From NCBI GenBank assembly GCA_963678575.2, contig CAXXHV010000002.1, positions 1,178,001-1,242,000 of the forward strand: a stretch of DNA of 64,000 bases, in the 5' to 3' direction. This document shows, one piece after another, positions 44,196-53,553 of the stretch (within the stretch, counting starts at the first letter, position 1; the number at the start of each line of letters is the position of its first letter). This stretch comes from Pleomorphochaeta sp963678575 (GTDB lineage: Bacteria; Spirochaetota; Spirochaetia; Sphaerochaetales; Sphaerochaetaceae). The notes beneath the pieces were generated by a model that saw only the letters and a program-made list of their open reading frames with translations, did no database searches and was not told the DNA's origin. Both the position numbers and the translations under genes were made by a program.

Positions 44196-45134
44196 ATGAA
44201 AAATTTAGATAATATAAAATACTTATTAGAAATATGTGAACTGTTTTATATTCAAGGGAAAAGCCAAAAAGAAATTTCAGCTATTTTAAATATTTCAAGA
44301 CCTCAAGTCTCAAGATTTATAGCAAAAGCAAAAGAAGAGAATTTAATTTCAATAAAATTAAACTATCCAAATATCGAAGAAAATAATTATCAAAATATGA
44401 TAAGTGAGAAATACAACATACCTGAGGTTTATATTTATGATATTGGTCAAGTCGATAATACAGAAGCTATGGCTCTATTAGCTCAAGCCTCAAAAGAATT
44501 ATTCAACATTTTAATAAAGAACAATCAAATAGTTGGAATAATGGCAGGTAGAACTGTTGAAATATTAAGTGAGAAAATAGATAGCTCTAAAAATAGAGGA
44601 TTAACATTTGTACCTCTTTGCGGAGGATTAAGCATTAATGGGAAAACTTGGCAAGCAAACAATATTTGTCAAGAATTTTCAAAAAAAACAAATGGAACAT
44701 GCTATTTATTAAATGCTCCAAACTATTTTACTAAGGAAGCAACTAAAGTTGCACTAATGAATGAAGAACCAATAAAAGAAGTAATGCAAATGGGAAAACA
44801 CTGTGATGTTGCTTTATTAGGAATAGGTTCTGTTACAACAAATTCAACAGGTATATTAGCTAGTGGTTTATCTAAAAATGAATTAGAAATATTAAAAAAA
44901 GAAGGGGCAGTTGCAAACATCTGTTGCTCCTACATTGATAAAGATGGAAAAGTAATCAACTCTAGCATTGCAAACAAAATATTAGGGCATTCCATTTTAG
45001 ATTTAAAACAATCTAAAAAGGTTGCAATAGCAATGGGAGAAGAAAAACTAGCTGCTATAAAAGCAGTTCTTAAAGGTGAGTACGTAGATGTATTTATTAC
45101 ATCTCTTGAAACAGCAAAAAAATTAATAGATTAA
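44196..45134 (+). CDS. SorC family sugar-binding transcriptional regulator
   Basis: Regulator of 312 aa with an N-terminal helix-turn-helix (GKSQKEISAILNISRPQVSR at about residues 21-40) and a C-terminal sugar-phosphate-binding domain (GIMAGRTVEILSEKI; FVPLCGGLSI; DVALLGIGSV; CSYIDKDGKVI). AAGGGGG precedes the ATG. It lies 20 bases upstream of the RbsB-like gene on the same strand, so it is probably autoregulated with the operon. SorC proteins usually respond to a phosphorylated sugar, here possibly the product of the FGGY kinase at 49356. Confidence 0.93.
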   Translation: MKNLDNIKYLLEICELFYIQGKSQKEISAILNISRPQVSRFIAKAKEENLISIKLNYPNIEENNYQNMISEKYNIPEVYIYDIGQVDNTEAMALLAQASKELFNILIKNNQIVGIMAGRTVEILSEKIDSSKNRGLTFVPLCGGLSINGKTWQANNICQEFSKKTNGTCYLLNAPNYFTKEATKVALMNEEPIKEVMQMGKHCDVALLGIGSVTTNSTGILASGLSKNELEILKKEGAVANICCSYIDKDGKVINSSIANKILGHSILDLKQSKKVAIAMGEEKLAAIKAVLKGEYVDVFITSLETAKKLID

Positions 45135-45153
45135 ACAAAAAGAGGAGAAAGTT

Positions 45154-46068
45154 ATGAAAAAAAGAAATCTTTTATTAATTATGGCAATGGTTTTATTTAT
45201 AATACCATCAACACTATTTGCCAGTGGTAATAGTGAAAAACAAAAGCAAGTATCAATTTGTACCCCATATTTATCATCTGTTACTACAAAACAAATGGTA
45301 GAAGATATGGAAGCAAAACTTGTTGAAAATGGATTTACTGTAATAGTAAATGATTCTGCTAATGATAATAGCAGATTAGTAAGTGATATTGAAACAAGTG
45401 TAGTTTCAGGTTCCAGTGCTATCATTATTGTAAGTGTTGATCCAAAAATTTGTGAAACACAAATTAATGAAGCAGCTGACGCTGGAGTTGCAGTATTTGG
45501 CTGTGATGCCGGATACATTGATTCAATGCAAATGAATGCTTCAAGTGATAACTATCAAATGGGAGAAATGATAAGCTCCTATTTATTTGATAAGATGGAT
45601 CACAAAGGAACAATCGTACATTTAACACATAGACCACACCCTGGTGTTGTTCAAAGATCTTATGCAATGGAAGATGTTTTAAAACAAAATCCTCAAATTA
45701 CTCTAATAAGTGAACATCATGTTGATGTACCAAATCAAATAAATAATTCAAAAGAAATTGTTGAAAATCTATTAACCACTTACCCAGACAAAGGAAGTAT
45801 CAATGCAATACTATGTGCATGGGATGAACCAGCAATTGGTGCAACACAAGCATTACAAGAAGCAGGAAGAGATGAAGTATTAGTAGTTGGTGTTGATGGA
45901 AATGAACAAGCTCTAAAATTAATTGAGCAAGGAACTAACTTCAAAGCAACATTAGCTCAAGATTTCTTATCAATGGCTGATTTAGTTGCAAATGATGTTA
46001 CAAAAGTTTTGAATGGTGAAAAAGTAGAAAAAGGCGAGAAATACGTTCCAGCTCTTTTAATTGATTAA
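45154..46068 (+). CDS. CUT2 (RbsB-like) sugar-binding protein
   Basis: Exported binding protein of 304 aa of the ribose/galactose type. The signal peptide ends in LFASGNSEKQ without a cysteine. The core has VNDSANDNSRLVSDIE, AADAGVAVFGCDAGY, CAWDEPAIGATQAL and VVGVDGNEQALKLI, all typical of the family. GAGGAG precedes the ATG. Part of a SorC-RbsBAC-TrpA-like-FGGY operon. Ligand probably a monosaccharide or sugar alcohol. Confidence 0.93.
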   Translation: MKKRNLLLIMAMVLFIIPSTLFASGNSEKQKQVSICTPYLSSVTTKQMVEDMEAKLVENGFTVIVNDSANDNSRLVSDIETSVVSGSSAIIIVSVDPKICETQINEAADAGVAVFGCDAGYIDSMQMNASSDNYQMGEMISSYLFDKMDHKGTIVHLTHRPHPGVVQRSYAMEDVLKQNPQITLISEHHVDVPNQINNSKEIVENLLTTYPDKGSINAILCAWDEPAIGATQALQEAGRDEVLVVGVDGNEQALKLIEQGTNFKATLAQDFLSMADLVANDVTKVLNGEKVEKGEKYVPALLID

Positions 46069-46079
46069 TTGAGTTGACA

Positions 46080-46115
46080 AATAAATATCCAGCCAATTTT
46101 GGTTGGATATTTATT
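46080..46115 (+). terminator. Hairpin between CUT2 binding protein and ATPase genes
   Basis: 17-bp arms 46080-46096 and 46099-46115 (AATAAATATCCAGCCAA and complement with one G-T pair) with a short T-rich loop. Weak T tract afterwards. Same placement as in the CUT1 operons. Confidence 0.72.
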
Positions 46116-46131
46116 AAAATAAGGAAACCTT

Positions 46132-47634
46132 ATGATAGTTGAAACTAAACATTTAACAAAAGTATTTGGATCAATGTATGCTCTTAATGATATTAACTTT
46201 TCTATAAAGAAAGGTGAAATACATGGCCTTGTAGGAGAAAATGGAGCAGGAAAATCTACTCTTATTAAAATCTTAACAGGAGTTTATTCATTAACAGAAG
46301 GAGAAATCTTTGTTAATGGAGAGTTAGCAGATATAAAAGATCCAGTTAAAAGTAGAGACTTAGGTATTAATGTTATCCATCAAGATAGACACTTAATCCC
46401 CTCTTTTAATGGTATAGAAAATATATTCCTAGGTTTACCCTATGAAAAGAAAAAAGACAAAGTATCAGTCGATTTTAATGCTATGAAAGCAAAAATAGAA
46501 GTCATAATGGAAAAATATGGAATAGAAGTACCATTAAATCTTCTGGCGAAAGAATTATCCCCTCCTCAGCAGACTCTCATTGAAATAATAAGAGCAATGT
46601 TAACAGATTGTAAGTTATTAATTCTTGATGAACCAACGGCTGCATTAACTGATAAAGAAACAATTATATTATTTGATATAATCAAAAAATTAAATAAAGC
46701 TGGAACTGCAATTTTATATGTTACCCATAGAATGGACGAAATCTTTGCATTAACAGATAGAATTACAGTTTTTAGAAATGGTGAAATGGTTGAAACTGTT
46801 CTAACCAAAAACACAACTAAAGATGATTTAATATCAGCCATGACTGATAATGAAAAATCAAAAGAGAAAGCTTCAACCATAAATCATGATAATAAAGAAT
46901 TAGAGCAAGTACTCTTTAGTGTTAAAAACATAGCTACTAAAGATAAAGTTGTAAAAGATGCTTCTTTTTCAGTTCACAAAGGAGAAATACTTGGTATTTT
47001 CGGCCTTGGCGGAAGTGGTAGGACAGAGTTATTAGAAGGAATCTATGGTTATAAAAGTATAACTAATGGAGAAGTCTTTTATAAAGGGAAACGCCTTGAA
47101 AAACTATCTCCTAAAAATTCAATTAAAAATGGAATTGGTTTGATACATGAAGATAGACGAGGTCATTCTTTAGTAATAAATAGAAGTATTAAAAATAATG
47201 TTGTTTTACCTATAATAGATAGTTATGTTCAAAAAGGATTATATAACAGTAAAAAAGAAAATAGTGATGTAAATGATAAAATACAAGAACTAAATATAAA
47301 GGCTGTTAACAATAATCAAAAAGTTGCACAGTTATCTGGAGGGAATCAACAAAAAGTAGTTTTTGCAAAATCCCTCATATTCAATCCTGAAGTATTTCTA
47401 TGTGATGAACCAACTCAAGCTGTAGATATTATGACAAGAAGTGAAATACATACTCTTTTGAGAGCAAAAGCAGCTGAAGGTAAAGCTATAGTTTATGTTA
47501 CAAGTGATTTATTAGAAATGCTTGAAATAGCCGATAATATATTAATTATGGCAAATGGAAAAACCCACGAATTAATAAATAATAACAATGTTGATTCAAA
47601 AACAATCCTACAATATTGCTACAAAGAAAGGTAA
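46132..47634 (+). CDS. CUT2 (RbsA-like) sugar ABC transporter ATPase
   Basis: Double ATPase of 500 aa that powers the CUT2 importer from the cytoplasmic face. N-terminal half: Walker A GENGAGKST near residues 37-45, a variant signature LSPPQQTLIEI and Walker B LLILDEPTAAL. C-terminal half: the degenerate P-loop GLGGSGRTELL, signature LSGGNQQKVVFAKSL, and VFLCDEPTQAVD. This asymmetry is normal for RbsA/MglA. AAGGAAAC precedes the ATG. Confidence 0.95.
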   Translation: MIVETKHLTKVFGSMYALNDINFSIKKGEIHGLVGENGAGKSTLIKILTGVYSLTEGEIFVNGELADIKDPVKSRDLGINVIHQDRHLIPSFNGIENIFLGLPYEKKKDKVSVDFNAMKAKIEVIMEKYGIEVPLNLLAKELSPPQQTLIEIIRAMLTDCKLLILDEPTAALTDKETIILFDIIKKLNKAGTAILYVTHRMDEIFALTDRITVFRNGEMVETVLTKNTTKDDLISAMTDNEKSKEKASTINHDNKELEQVLFSVKNIATKDKVVKDASFSVHKGEILGIFGLGGSGRTELLEGIYGYKSITNGEVFYKGKRLEKLSPKNSIKNGIGLIHEDRRGHSLVINRSIKNNVVLPIIDSYVQKGLYNSKKENSDVNDKIQELNIKAVNNNQKVAQLSGGNQQKVVFAKSLIFNPEVFLCDEPTQAVDIMTRSEIHTLLRAKAAEGKAIVYVTSDLLEMLEIADNILIMANGKTHELINNNNVDSKTILQYCYKER

Positions 47635-47639
47635 ATATA

Positions 47640-48599
47640 ATGAATAATTTAAAAAACACAAAGTTCAAAGATATAATGTATACATATGGGACAATAATTG
47701 CTCTAGTTCTAATAATCATATTATTTGGAATATTAAATCCAAGAGCATTTCTTTCTTCAACAAACTTTTGGAATATTACAAGACAAATGGCAATATTAGC
47801 TGTTATAGCATTAGGTGCTACATTAATAATGTGTGTTTCTGAATTCGATTTGAGTGTTGGAAATATTGCATCCTTTAGTGGAGTATTATCTGCTCTTCTA
47901 GCAATAAATGGCGTTCCTTTTGTTTTTGCCTTAATAATAGCTACTTTTATAAGTGGAATCTTAGGCTTAATCAATGGTTTTATTGTTACAAAGTTTAAAG
48001 TAATGTCTTTTATTATTACTCTTGCTATGGGAAGAATGATATATGGTTTAACATATTGGTTAAGTGGTGGGGCAATAATTTTCAATGATATTCCTAAATC
48101 ATTTAAGTTTATTGGAACAGCTAAAATTGGACCTATCCCCTATTTAACAATTCTAATGATAATAATTTCAATAATATTTGTTTATATAACTAAATACACA
48201 GCTTTTGGTAGAAAATTATATGCTATAGGTGGAAATGAAGTAGCAAGTAAAGTATCTGGTGTAAAAGTAGAACTTAATAAAACTCTAGCCTTTGCTATCT
48301 CTGGACTAATGGCAGGTTTTGCTGGTGTATTATTAGCAAGTCGAGTTGGATCTGCATCCCCAACAGCTGGAGATGCTTATAACTTAAATGCTTATGCAAC
48401 AATATTCATTGGAATAACATTATTTAAAGAAGGCGTTCCAAACATACTAGGGACTCTAGTAGGTGTTGCAATATTTACAGTATTAGCAAATGGATTAACC
48501 ATCCTTCAAGTTCCTACCTTTATCCAAAACATTCTTACAGGACTAATAATAATTATAGCAGTAGTAGGACAAAAAGTAGGAAATAGTAATAATGACTAA
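47640..48599 (+). CDS. CUT2 (RbsC-like) sugar ABC transporter permease
   Basis: Inner-membrane permease of 319 aa with eight to ten predicted membrane segments. It carries EFDLSVGNIASFSGVLSAL, GLINGFIVTKFKVMSFIITL and YAIGGNEVASKVSGVKV, all typical of RbsC. The ATG at 47640 with AAAGG upstream is preferred over an in-frame upstream start at 47616 that lies within the ATPase gene. It overlaps the TrpA-like gene by eight bases. Confidence 0.94.
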   Translation: MNNLKNTKFKDIMYTYGTIIALVLIIILFGILNPRAFLSSTNFWNITRQMAILAVIALGATLIMCVSEFDLSVGNIASFSGVLSALLAINGVPFVFALIIATFISGILGLINGFIVTKFKVMSFIITLAMGRMIYGLTYWLSGGAIIFNDIPKSFKFIGTAKIGPIPYLTILMIIISIIFVYITKYTAFGRKLYAIGGNEVASKVSGVKVELNKTLAFAISGLMAGFAGVLLASRVGSASPTAGDAYNLNAYATIFIGITLFKEGVPNILGTLVGVAIFTVLANGLTILQVPTFIQNILTGLIIIIAVVGQKVGNSNND

Positions 48600-49359
48600 A
48601 ATATATTCACTGAAAAATAAATTAATTATTGAAAAAGATAATCCATTTTTAATCGGCTATTTATTAGCAGGATATAAAGCCTGTGATGGATTTTTAAACC
48701 TAATAAATAATATACCTAATAACACAATAGATGTTTTAGAATTAGGATTTCCATCAACTAATCCATATTCTGATGGAAAAGTAATATCTAATGCTCATGC
48801 AATTGTTGATAAAAATGTAGCAACTTCTCCTTCTTATTGGAAAAAAATAAGAGAAACAACTGATTATCCAATCTGGTTAATGGCTTATAAAGATGATTTT
48901 ATTACCACAGGAATTTATAAAGAATTTGCAAAATTAAATTTAATTGATGCAATTGTTATTCCTGATACTAATAATGAAAATAGAATTGAACTTCAAGAAG
49001 AATTAAAGCAATATGATGTTGATGTTATAGGCTTTGTAAACCCTTCTATGAGTGAAATTGAAATGGATCAAGTATTAAGTAAATTTACTTTTATTTATGA
49101 ACAATTATATGTAGGAGTTACAGGAAGTAATCATAGTGAAACCAATTATGATACAATGCTTAATTACACAATCAATAAATACCCTTCTACAATTCCTTTT
49201 GCGGGCTTTGGATTAAATAATAAAGAAAAATTAGATATTGTCTATAATAAAGGATTTAAAGGGGCTGTTATAGGAACTGAACTATTAAAAAGATATAATA
49301 CTTCAGAAGAAGAATTATTTAACTTCTTAATAGATTTATCTAGGAGTAAAGATTTATGA
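48592..49359 (+). CDS. TrpA-like TIM-barrel protein, putative sugar-phosphate aldolase
   Basis: Protein of 255 aa with the tryptophan synthase alpha fold. It has a YLLAGY strand at the start, LELGFPSTNPYSDGKV with E50 and D61 (same spacing as TrpA catalytic E49 and D60), YVGVTGSN, and the phosphate-site region FAGFGLNN followed by GAVIGTELL. There is no trpB or other tryptophan gene nearby; it sits between a CUT2 permease (8-base overlap) and an FGGY kinase (ATGA overlap). TrpA cleaves indole-glycerol phosphate by a retro-aldol step, so aldolase action on the kinase product is a reasonable but unproven proposal. Confidence 0.78.
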   Translation: MTKIYSLKNKLIIEKDNPFLIGYLLAGYKACDGFLNLINNIPNNTIDVLELGFPSTNPYSDGKVISNAHAIVDKNVATSPSYWKKIRETTDYPIWLMAYKDDFITTGIYKEFAKLNLIDAIVIPDTNNENRIELQEELKQYDVDVIGFVNPSMSEIEMDQVLSKFTFIYEQLYVGVTGSNHSETNYDTMLNYTINKYPSTIPFAGFGLNNKEKLDIVYNKGFKGAVIGTELLKRYNTSEEELFNFLIDLSRSKDL

Positions 49360-50783
49360 AAATAGCTACATTTGATTTTGGGACTACAGCTATTAAATTC
49401 GTAGTTTTAGATGAAAAAGCCAATATTTTATATAATAAAAAAATAGATATAGATACTATAATAAAAGATGGATTTATTGAGCAATCTCCAGCTCAGTGGC
49501 TAAATGTGTTTAATGATTTAATTAAATCTTATAAAGAAAAAGATCAACTCACTCATCTTATCTGCTCAGGTCAAATGCAAGATTTAATATTTATTGGTGA
49601 AAATAACACACCTCTTTGTAATGCAATTCTTTACAATGATCAAAGAGGAGATAGCTATGTTAATAAAATAAATAAAGAAATAGAAGAAAAAACAACGATA
49701 AAAATGAATGGGTCTATTCCTTTAGCAAAAATGTACTGGATGAGAGATAATAAAGTTCAAATAATTAATAAAACTAAAAAGATATTATTTTCTCCCAAAG
49801 ATTACATAACACTATATCTAACAAATATCGCAGTAGCTGATACAGTAACCCTATCCACTACTGGTATGATGGATATTTATAAAAAAGAATATATAAAAGA
49901 AATAGAAGTTGAAAAAGAAATCCTTCCTAAGATATTAAATTGTGGAGATGTAGTTGGCACTATAGAAAAAGATATAGCAATAGAACTTGGATTAAATGAG
50001 AAATTAGTAGTTTTTGCAGGTTCGGGAGACGCTGGGGCTACAACTCTTGCAAGTGGTATTGTTAAAGATAATGAATTAAACATAAACTTAGGCACTAGTG
50101 GCTGGATTGCTAATATATCGAAGGCTCCTAATAAAGAAGCTTTTAATTTATGTGCTATCAATGAAAACTATTATATTAATGTAATCCCTGTATTAAATGC
50201 ATCATCTATCCATAAATGGATAACTAATATGATTTTCAAAGATAATAATAACAAGTATCAAGAAATGGATAAATTATTAGAAGATAATATTAATTATGAA
50301 ACCGATTTAATAACACTTCCTTATTTAGTTGGTGAAAGATATCCTGTTGCAGATAATAAAATTAGAGGTTGCTACTTCGGATTAACCCCTAAAACTACAT
50401 TAGTAGATTTAGTAATAAGTGCATTAGAAGGGGTCGCATTCTCCCTTAAGCAAGGAATTGTTGAATTAGGCGTTACACCAACTACTATATCTCTTATAGG
50501 TGGCGGTGCATTAACAAAAGTCTGGAATCAAATATTTAGTAATATTTTTGAAGTACCAGTTACTGTCTATAGTGATAGTGAATACCTTCCAAGCATTTCA
50601 TTAACAAGTTCTGTATTAATTAAAGAAGGCCTTATAAACTCTTATGATGAATTTATAGCAAATTTACTTTCAACAAAAGACAAAACTACCTACTCACCTC
50701 AAGTGGAAAGATATAGTAGCTATAGAGATAAATTTACTAAATTTAAAAAGCTATACCCTGCGTTAAAAGATATAAATCAATAA
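49356..50783 (+). CDS. FGGY family carbohydrate kinase
   Basis: Kinase of 475 aa of the xylulokinase/gluconate kinase group. N-terminal ATP site TFDFGTTAIKFVVLD, then LICSGQMQDLIF and LYNDQRGD for sugar binding, VVFAGSGDAGATTLASG and NINLGTSGWIAN, and SLIGGGALTKVWNQIF near residue 375. It is last in the SorC-RbsBAC-TrpA-like operon and presumably phosphorylates the imported ketose, sugar alcohol or related compound before cleavage by the TrpA-like protein. Substrate not determinable by eye. Confidence 0.92.
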   Translation: MKIATFDFGTTAIKFVVLDEKANILYNKKIDIDTIIKDGFIEQSPAQWLNVFNDLIKSYKEKDQLTHLICSGQMQDLIFIGENNTPLCNAILYNDQRGDSYVNKINKEIEEKTTIKMNGSIPLAKMYWMRDNKVQIINKTKKILFSPKDYITLYLTNIAVADTVTLSTTGMMDIYKKEYIKEIEVEKEILPKILNCGDVVGTIEKDIAIELGLNEKLVVFAGSGDAGATTLASGIVKDNELNINLGTSGWIANISKAPNKEAFNLCAINENYYINVIPVLNASSIHKWITNMIFKDNNNKYQEMDKLLEDNINYETDLITLPYLVGERYPVADNKIRGCYFGLTPKTTLVDLVISALEGVAFSLKQGIVELGVTPTTISLIGGGALTKVWNQIFSNIFEVPVTVYSDSEYLPSISLTSSVLIKEGLINSYDEFIANLLSTKDKTTYSPQVERYSSYRDKFTKFKKLYPALKDINQ

Positions 50784-50849
50784 AGAAATCTTAAAACCAA
50801 TAATTAAATTAATTTTAATTTTCTTGAGATTAATATATTATAAAAAAAT

Positions 50850-50896
50850 TTGCACTCTCTTCTTATGTAAATATACTTCATAAGCAAGGAGTGCAA
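50850..50896. terminator. Bidirectional terminator between FGGY and LarA-like genes
   Basis: Outer arms 50850-50857 and 50889-50896 (TTGCACTC/GAGTGCAA), an internal loop, then an inner stem (TTATG near 50863-50867 with CATAA at 50879-50883). Flanked by A/T runs on both sides, it serves the convergent operons. Confidence 0.65.
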
Positions 50897-50970
50897 TTAT
50901 TTTGTTTAATTAGATCTACTTAGAAATCAGTTTAATCAAAATCCCATTAATAATTATCTATTTATTTATC

Positions 50971-52257
50971 TTATAAATCTAATAAATTACCACTATCATC
51001 AAAAGGAAGATATTCCAAATCACTTTCGATAACTAAATTAGGATTATTAACAGCCTCATCATAATAAGCTTCACTTAATAAAACATGTTCCAAAAATAAA
51101 CTATTTGGAATTCTTACTATTTTAGGATTCTTTTTGTCAATTTCATTGCAAGTTTGAATACAAACTTTCAAAGTCTCTTCATCATTTTTCATAATAATTG
51201 GAATTCTTACTCCACCCAAAACAGTACAAGTAATGGCATTAGGATACATAGATTCTAAATCAAGTTTATCAAAAACTCTCTTTGTTGTTGCATTAGCATA
51301 ACCTAAACCAATTCCGTTACCATGAGTCTCTTCACTCAAATCTAAAACACATACTCTTTGAGCATCTATTCCACCAGTTGCATAAGGGGTACAAAATGTT
51401 CCAGTAATATTAGGATCCATTCCATCACCACTAAAATTTTTTCCAATATGGTCAACGACTAGTACATCACATGATTTTTCCCAAATTTTAGGCATCAAGC
51501 TGAAAGCTTTTTTCAAAATCTGAGGCTCTTTTTCATCAACTTCATCACTATTAATTGCAAAAATTTCGCTTGTCTCATCAAATGCATTTTCAATAGTTGG
51601 AACAGCAAAAAGAATAGGAGCATGTTTTAAAATTGCACGACCAAACAATGGTACATTTTTATGCATATTTTTAAATCCTGCTTCATGACAAACTTGAGCA
51701 CCATACTGTTTTCCTAATCCAATTGCCATCATCTTCATGATTCCACTTTCATAAGGACCTCTAAAAGCAGTATGTGGTTTAATTCTACATCCTACAATAA
51801 TACCATCTGCTTCTGCGGCATTTTTATCAATATAAACATCTAAACCTTCATCTGTTTGTCCTATTTTTTTTACTTCCATTGAAGATAGAATCGGACAACC
51901 AAGATATTCTTCAGTAACACCATAACCTTCAACTATTTTTCTTTGACCTTCAGCAGTTGCTCCTCCATGGCTACCCATGGAAGGAACAATAAAAGGAAAA
52001 GCCTTCTTCTGTTTAACAAAATCAACAATACACTTAGTTATTAATGCAACATTAGCAACACCTCTTGAACCAACAGTAATTGCAATTCTCATACCAGGTT
52101 TAATTTGGTCTGAAAATTTTGGTTCACTTAATAATTCACTAATTTTTTCAGGAATATCAGCTACCTCAATTTTAGGTCTAGGAAATACCTGACGAACTTT
52201 AAAAAATCGAGGTATTTGAGTTTCTTCTAAAATCTTTGAAATTAAAGAATAATCCAT
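50971..52257 (-). CDS. LarA-like lactate/hydroxyacid racemase family protein
   Basis: Protein of 428 aa of the LarA (DUF2088) family, nickel-pincer-cofactor racemases. Visible: GSHGGAT with H97, CRIKPHTAFRGPYESG with H162, and K175 shortly after. Their spacing resembles H108, H174 and the cofactor-attaching K184 of lactate racemase (recalled, not aligned). It is the last gene of an operon with a TRAP transporter and a zinc dehydrogenase, which suggests racemisation of an imported 2-hydroxy acid or sugar acid. LarB/LarC/LarE cofactor genes are not in the window. Family good, substrate unknown. Confidence 0.82.
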   Translation of the reverse strand: MDYSLISKILEETQIPRFFKVRQVFPRPKIEVADIPEKISELLSEPKFSDQIKPGMRIAITVGSRGVANVALITKCIVDFVKQKKAFPFIVPSMGSHGGATAEGQRKIVEGYGVTEEYLGCPILSSMEVKKIGQTDEGLDVYIDKNAAEADGIIVGCRIKPHTAFRGPYESGIMKMMAIGLGKQYGAQVCHEAGFKNMHKNVPLFGRAILKHAPILFAVPTIENAFDETSEIFAINSDEVDEKEPQILKKAFSLMPKIWEKSCDVLVVDHIGKNFSGDGMDPNITGTFCTPYATGGIDAQRVCVLDLSEETHGNGIGLGYANATTKRVFDKLDLESMYPNAITCTVLGGVRIPIIMKNDEETLKVCIQTCNEIDKKNPKIVRIPNSLFLEHVLLSEAYYDEAVNNPNLVIESDLEYLPFDDSGNLLDL

Positions 52258-52266
52258 TATTTTCTC

Positions 52267-53553
52267 CTAATAAATTAAATTAACTAAAAATGTTGATAGT
52301 GGTGGGAAATATGTCAATATAATTAAATCAGCAAGGAATAGGAAGTAGAAAGGTATTGATTCTTTTATAAATTCACTAGTTGAACAATGAGTAACCCCAC
52401 AAGTAACAAATATTAAAGTTCCCATTGGAGGAGTAAAGGCACCAATAGTACAGTTGAATATGTATACCATTGCAAAATGAATTGGATCAATACCATATGA
52501 AGCTGCAACAGGAGCTAATAATGGTGCTAATACAATCATTGAAGCATTTCCTTCAATAAACATACCAACAAACCATAAGAAAATATTTACCATAATCAAA
52601 AATACATATTTATTATGAATTACACTAATCATCCACAATGAGAAACTTTGTGGAATAGATTCTTTAGTTAATATCCAAGAGAAAGCTGAAGCTGCTGCAA
52701 CAATTAACATAATTGAAGCTGTTGTAGTAACAGTTTCAGATAAACTCTTCTTAACTTCTGTCCAGCCTAATTCACGATAAAATAATCCTAAAAGAACAGC
52801 ATATACAATAGCTACAGTTCCTGCTTCTGATGCTGTAAATACTCCAATACGAACACCACCAATAATAATTATTGGAAGAAGTAAAGGGAAAAATGCTGGT
52901 TTAAAAGCTTCAACTTTTTCTTTTACAGAAATTTTATCTTCTCTTACTGGTAAATAACCTCTTTTAACAGATAAAAAGTGTACATAAATCATTAATGTAA
53001 TACACATAAATAATCCTGGGCCAATACCTGCAATAAATAATTTACCAATGGATATATTATTAATACATCCATAAATAATAAGCCCTACTCCTGGTGGAAT
53101 TAAAGGTACAACCATACCTGATGCTGCAGTAATTACTGAAGAAAAGGCTTTGGAATAACCATTCTTTTCCATGGTTGGAACTAACATTTTTGCTTCCATA
53201 GCTGCATCAGCTAAACTAGAACCTGAAAGACCTCCCATAAGAGTTGATAGTAATACATTAACTTGAGCTAGGCCACCAGACATTCTACCTGTAATGACAA
53301 CACAAAAATTCATGATACGTTTTGTTACTCCAGTGTAGTTCATAAAGATACCTGCACAAACAAAGAATGGTATAGCTAATAATGAAAGACTTTCTGTACC
53401 ACTAATAACTTTCTGTGCAAAAATCATTATGTTCATCTTTGGAGTAAATAAAAAATATGTAACTGAAGCCGCGAGTACTGAAAGATATACTGGAACCTTA
53501 ATAAATAATAATACTAATAAAAGTATTGATGCGAATATTATTACATTATGCAT
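52267..53553 (-). CDS. dctM: TRAP transporter large permease subunit
   Basis: DctM-type inner-membrane protein of 428 aa with about twelve membrane segments. Features: LAIPFFVCAGIFMNYTG near the start, LSTLMGGLSGSSLADAAMEA, PPGVGLIIYG and CTIGAFTPPMGTLIFV near the end. It mediates sodium-coupled uptake with DctP and DctQ. The gene overlaps dctQ by eight bases. The substrate is probably a carboxylate, in line with the LarA-like neighbour. Confidence 0.95.
   Translation of the reverse strand: MHNVIIFASILLLVLLFIKVPVYLSVLAASVTYFLFTPKMNIMIFAQKVISGTESLSLLAIPFFVCAGIFMNYTGVTKRIMNFCVVITGRMSGGLAQVNVLLSTLMGGLSGSSLADAAMEAKMLVPTMEKNGYSKAFSSVITAASGMVVPLIPPGVGLIIYGCINNISIGKLFIAGIGPGLFMCITLMIYVHFLSVKRGYLPVREDKISVKEKVEAFKPAFFPLLLPIIIIGGVRIGVFTASEAGTVAIVYAVLLGLFYRELGWTEVKKSLSETVTTTASIMLIVAAASAFSWILTKESIPQSFSLWMISVIHNKYVFLIMVNIFLWFVGMFIEGNASMIVLAPLLAPVAASYGIDPIHFAMVYIFNCTIGAFTPPMGTLIFVTCGVTHCSTSEFIKESIPFYFLFLADLIILTYFPPLSTFLVNLIY

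Noticed and set aside
48592..49359. Tryptophan synthase alpha subunit
   Set aside because: No trpB, trpC or trpD gene is present here, two divergent copies occur in the window, and each sits in a sugar- or dehydrogenase-type operon.
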